Positions 63,048-64,000 of a stretch of 64,000 nucleotides of DNA are shown piece by piece. The notes under the pieces were generated by a model. The model was not told where the DNA came from. It was given only the letters and a program-made list of their open reading frames with translations, and searched no databases. Source of the stretch: Palsa-504 sp963839095 (GTDB lineage Bacteria; Actinomycetota; Actinomycetes; Streptosporangiales; Streptosporangiaceae); contig CAWIUF010000005.1 of the NCBI GenBank assembly GCA_963839095.1, positions 184,033-248,032 of the forward strand, in the 5' to 3' direction. The translations under genes and the position numbers were made by a program. The number at the start of each line of letters is the position of its first letter. Position 1 is the stretch's first letter.

Positions 63048-64000
63048 CGCTGCCTGCGCCGCACGAGCATGACCACGCCGGTCGTGGTGGACGCCAAGGC
63101 GAGCACCAGCACCGCGATGCCGATCGTCAAGGCCGCGCCGGAGTGCCAGAAATCACTCCCGCCGCCCGCGGCCACGGTGACCACCGGGTGGTGCACGACC
63201 TTCCGTTCGGTGATCACCTCGCGGTAGGGGCTGTCCGCCGGCGCCTGGCTGAACGTGATGTCGTCGGTGATGCGCCCCGGGTCGGTCCACTGGCCGTCGT
63301 AGCGGGTCACGTAGGCCGGTGCGCCGCCGGTCGCGGGCACGGCCGGGTAGCGGGCCTGGTCGTTGCGCCCCGCGAACACGAGGGTGAGCTCGCCTGCGGC
63401 CGGGGCGGGTGAGGTCGCCGTCATCTTGTGGCCGGCGAGCACGTACACCCGCAGCGCCTGCGGTGTCGTGGCGAGCGCGGAGAGCCGCATGGGGTAGACC
63501 GGGGTCACGGCGTCGAAGCTCACCCGCAGCGGCGGCAGCAGCCCGCCGAGCGAGTGGTCGCCCGAGCCGGACATCCGCACCGCGATCACCTGCCAGCCGT
63601 CGGCCAGGTACCCGGCGAGGCCGTGGGAGAGCTTGTCGCTGATCGTGAAACCGTTGTCCGACAGCCACTTCGTCACGGCCTTCGGGTCGCTGCCCGCGAG
63701 CTGCGCCACGTCGTACGGGCCGAGCGTCACGTGCTCGGTCACGGTCACCGCGGGCCTGCCGGTCGGCGAGGCCGCGCCGGCGCCGGAACCGTCGCCGTCC
63801 TCCTCGACCTCGACCGTGCGCACCTCCGGCGCCGTCAGCTTGTCCAGCTGGTCGAACAACGCCTGGTCGCCGAGTTCCATCGACGCGCGGTGCGGCACCG
63901 GCATCACCCACGCGGCCTTCGTCGCGGTCGTGTCGGCGGCGAACTGCATGCTCACCACCTCGTGCCCGCTGGTCAGCTGCACGACCGCCGTCTCCTGCTG
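63044..64000 (-). CDS. DUF2330 family secreted/membrane protein, 5' end cut by the window
   Basis: The C-terminal 318 residues are in the window; the gene continues beyond 64000. The visible part begins QQETAVVQLTSGHEVVSMQF and contains PVPHRASMELGDQALFDQLD, LSHGLAGYLADGWQVIAVRM and LPPLRVSFDAVTPVYPMRLS, typical of DUF2330. A C-terminal membrane helix (LTIGIAVLVLALASTTTGVV) is followed by MLVRRRQR, so the domain faces outside and is anchored at its end. A signal peptide should lie beyond the window. The function is unknown. Confidence 0.85.
   Translation of the reverse strand, partial: QQETAVVQLTSGHEVVSMQFAADTTATKAAWVMPVPHRASMELGDQALFDQLDKLTAPEVRTVEVEEDGDGSGAGAASPTGRPAVTVTEHVTLGPYDVAQLAGSDPKAVTKWLSDNGFTISDKLSHGLAGYLADGWQVIAVRMSGSGDHSLGGLLPPLRVSFDAVTPVYPMRLSALATTPQALRVYVLAGHKMTATSPAPAAGELTLVFAGRNDQARYPAVPATGGAPAYVTRYDGQWTDPGRITDDITFSQAPADSPYREVITERKVVHHPVVTVAAGGGSDFWHSGAALTIGIAVLVLALASTTTGVVMLVRRRQR

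Overview
The window is high-GC DNA from a filamentous actinobacterium, most likely a member of the Pseudonocardiaceae (Amycolatopsis, Saccharothrix or Lentzea type). The indicators are GC-rich wobble positions, many GTG starts, mycothiol genes (mshA and a mycothiol-dependent maleylpyruvate isomerase-like enzyme), HbhA, BldC, a BldN-like ECF sigma factor, SenX3/RegX3 and Rex. From about 7.6 kb rightwards the gene order follows the Mycobacterium tuberculosis block from Rv0474 to about Rv0530, as I remember that map. Most of the window is therefore conserved housekeeping chromosome with small insertions.

Layout. 0-5.4 kb: a secreted alpha/beta hydrolase facing a three-gene operon (3-hydroxybutyrate dehydrogenase, MHS-type transporter, GAF/PucR regulator), which looks like a hydroxybutyrate-use cluster. 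5.4-7.5 kb: zinc-ribbon protein, P-loop protein and a PCMT-like methyltransferase. 7.6-16 kb: XRE regulator, HbhA, DUF2516, YbaK, LOG, PurU and small enzymes. 16-21.8 kb: murB, SDR, hydrolase, mshA, ybjN, gpmA. 21.9-23.4 kb: an HNH (13E12/DUF222 family) gene with a LexA-type box, enclosed by two 130-bp inverted repeats. 23.7-36 kb: aldo/keto reductase, senX3, three tandem 91-bp repeats, regX3, ppx, a proline-rich membrane protein, sugar-phosphate isomerase, proline dehydrogenase, thioesterase, proC, two very small conserved genes, galE-like, plsC-like. 36-43.7 kb: XRE regulator with paired operators, YbjQ-like, SerB-like HAD, DUF5667 with BldN-like sigma factor, acyl-CoA synthetase, glutaredoxin. 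43.9-55.8 kb: membrane molybdoenzyme, rex-hemA-hemC-hemD (with a Rex operator in front), hemB, four small membrane proteins, hemL, histidine phosphatase. 55.8-61.4 kb: System II cytochrome c maturation (resA, ccdA, resB, ccsB) and a ParA-like ATPase. 61.5-64 kb: bldC, Lrp-type regulator, DUF4229, and a DUF2330 protein cut by the window edge.

How the genes work together. The right half joins redox sensing (Rex), tetrapyrrole synthesis (HemA, C, D, B, L) and haem attachment to cytochrome c (ResA, CcdA, ResB, CcsB). The middle holds the phosphate-responsive SenX3/RegX3 pair next to an exopolyphosphatase-like gene, and proline metabolism in both directions (proline dehydrogenase and ProC).

Caution. 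Many conserved and essential genes (murB, mshA, gpmA, proC, galE, plsC-like, all hem genes, the ccs genes, rex) are broken by one or more single-base indels, and three carry an in-frame TAG. Neighbouring genes at 8.8-16 kb, 23.7-31.5 kb and 36.6-43 kb are almost clean. I read these breaks as errors in the sequence, not gene decay, and give such genes one span from inferred start to inferred stop. The two most interesting structures are the repeat-based start/stop relay between senX3 and regX3 and the SOS-boxed HNH gene inside inverted MITE-like repeats.
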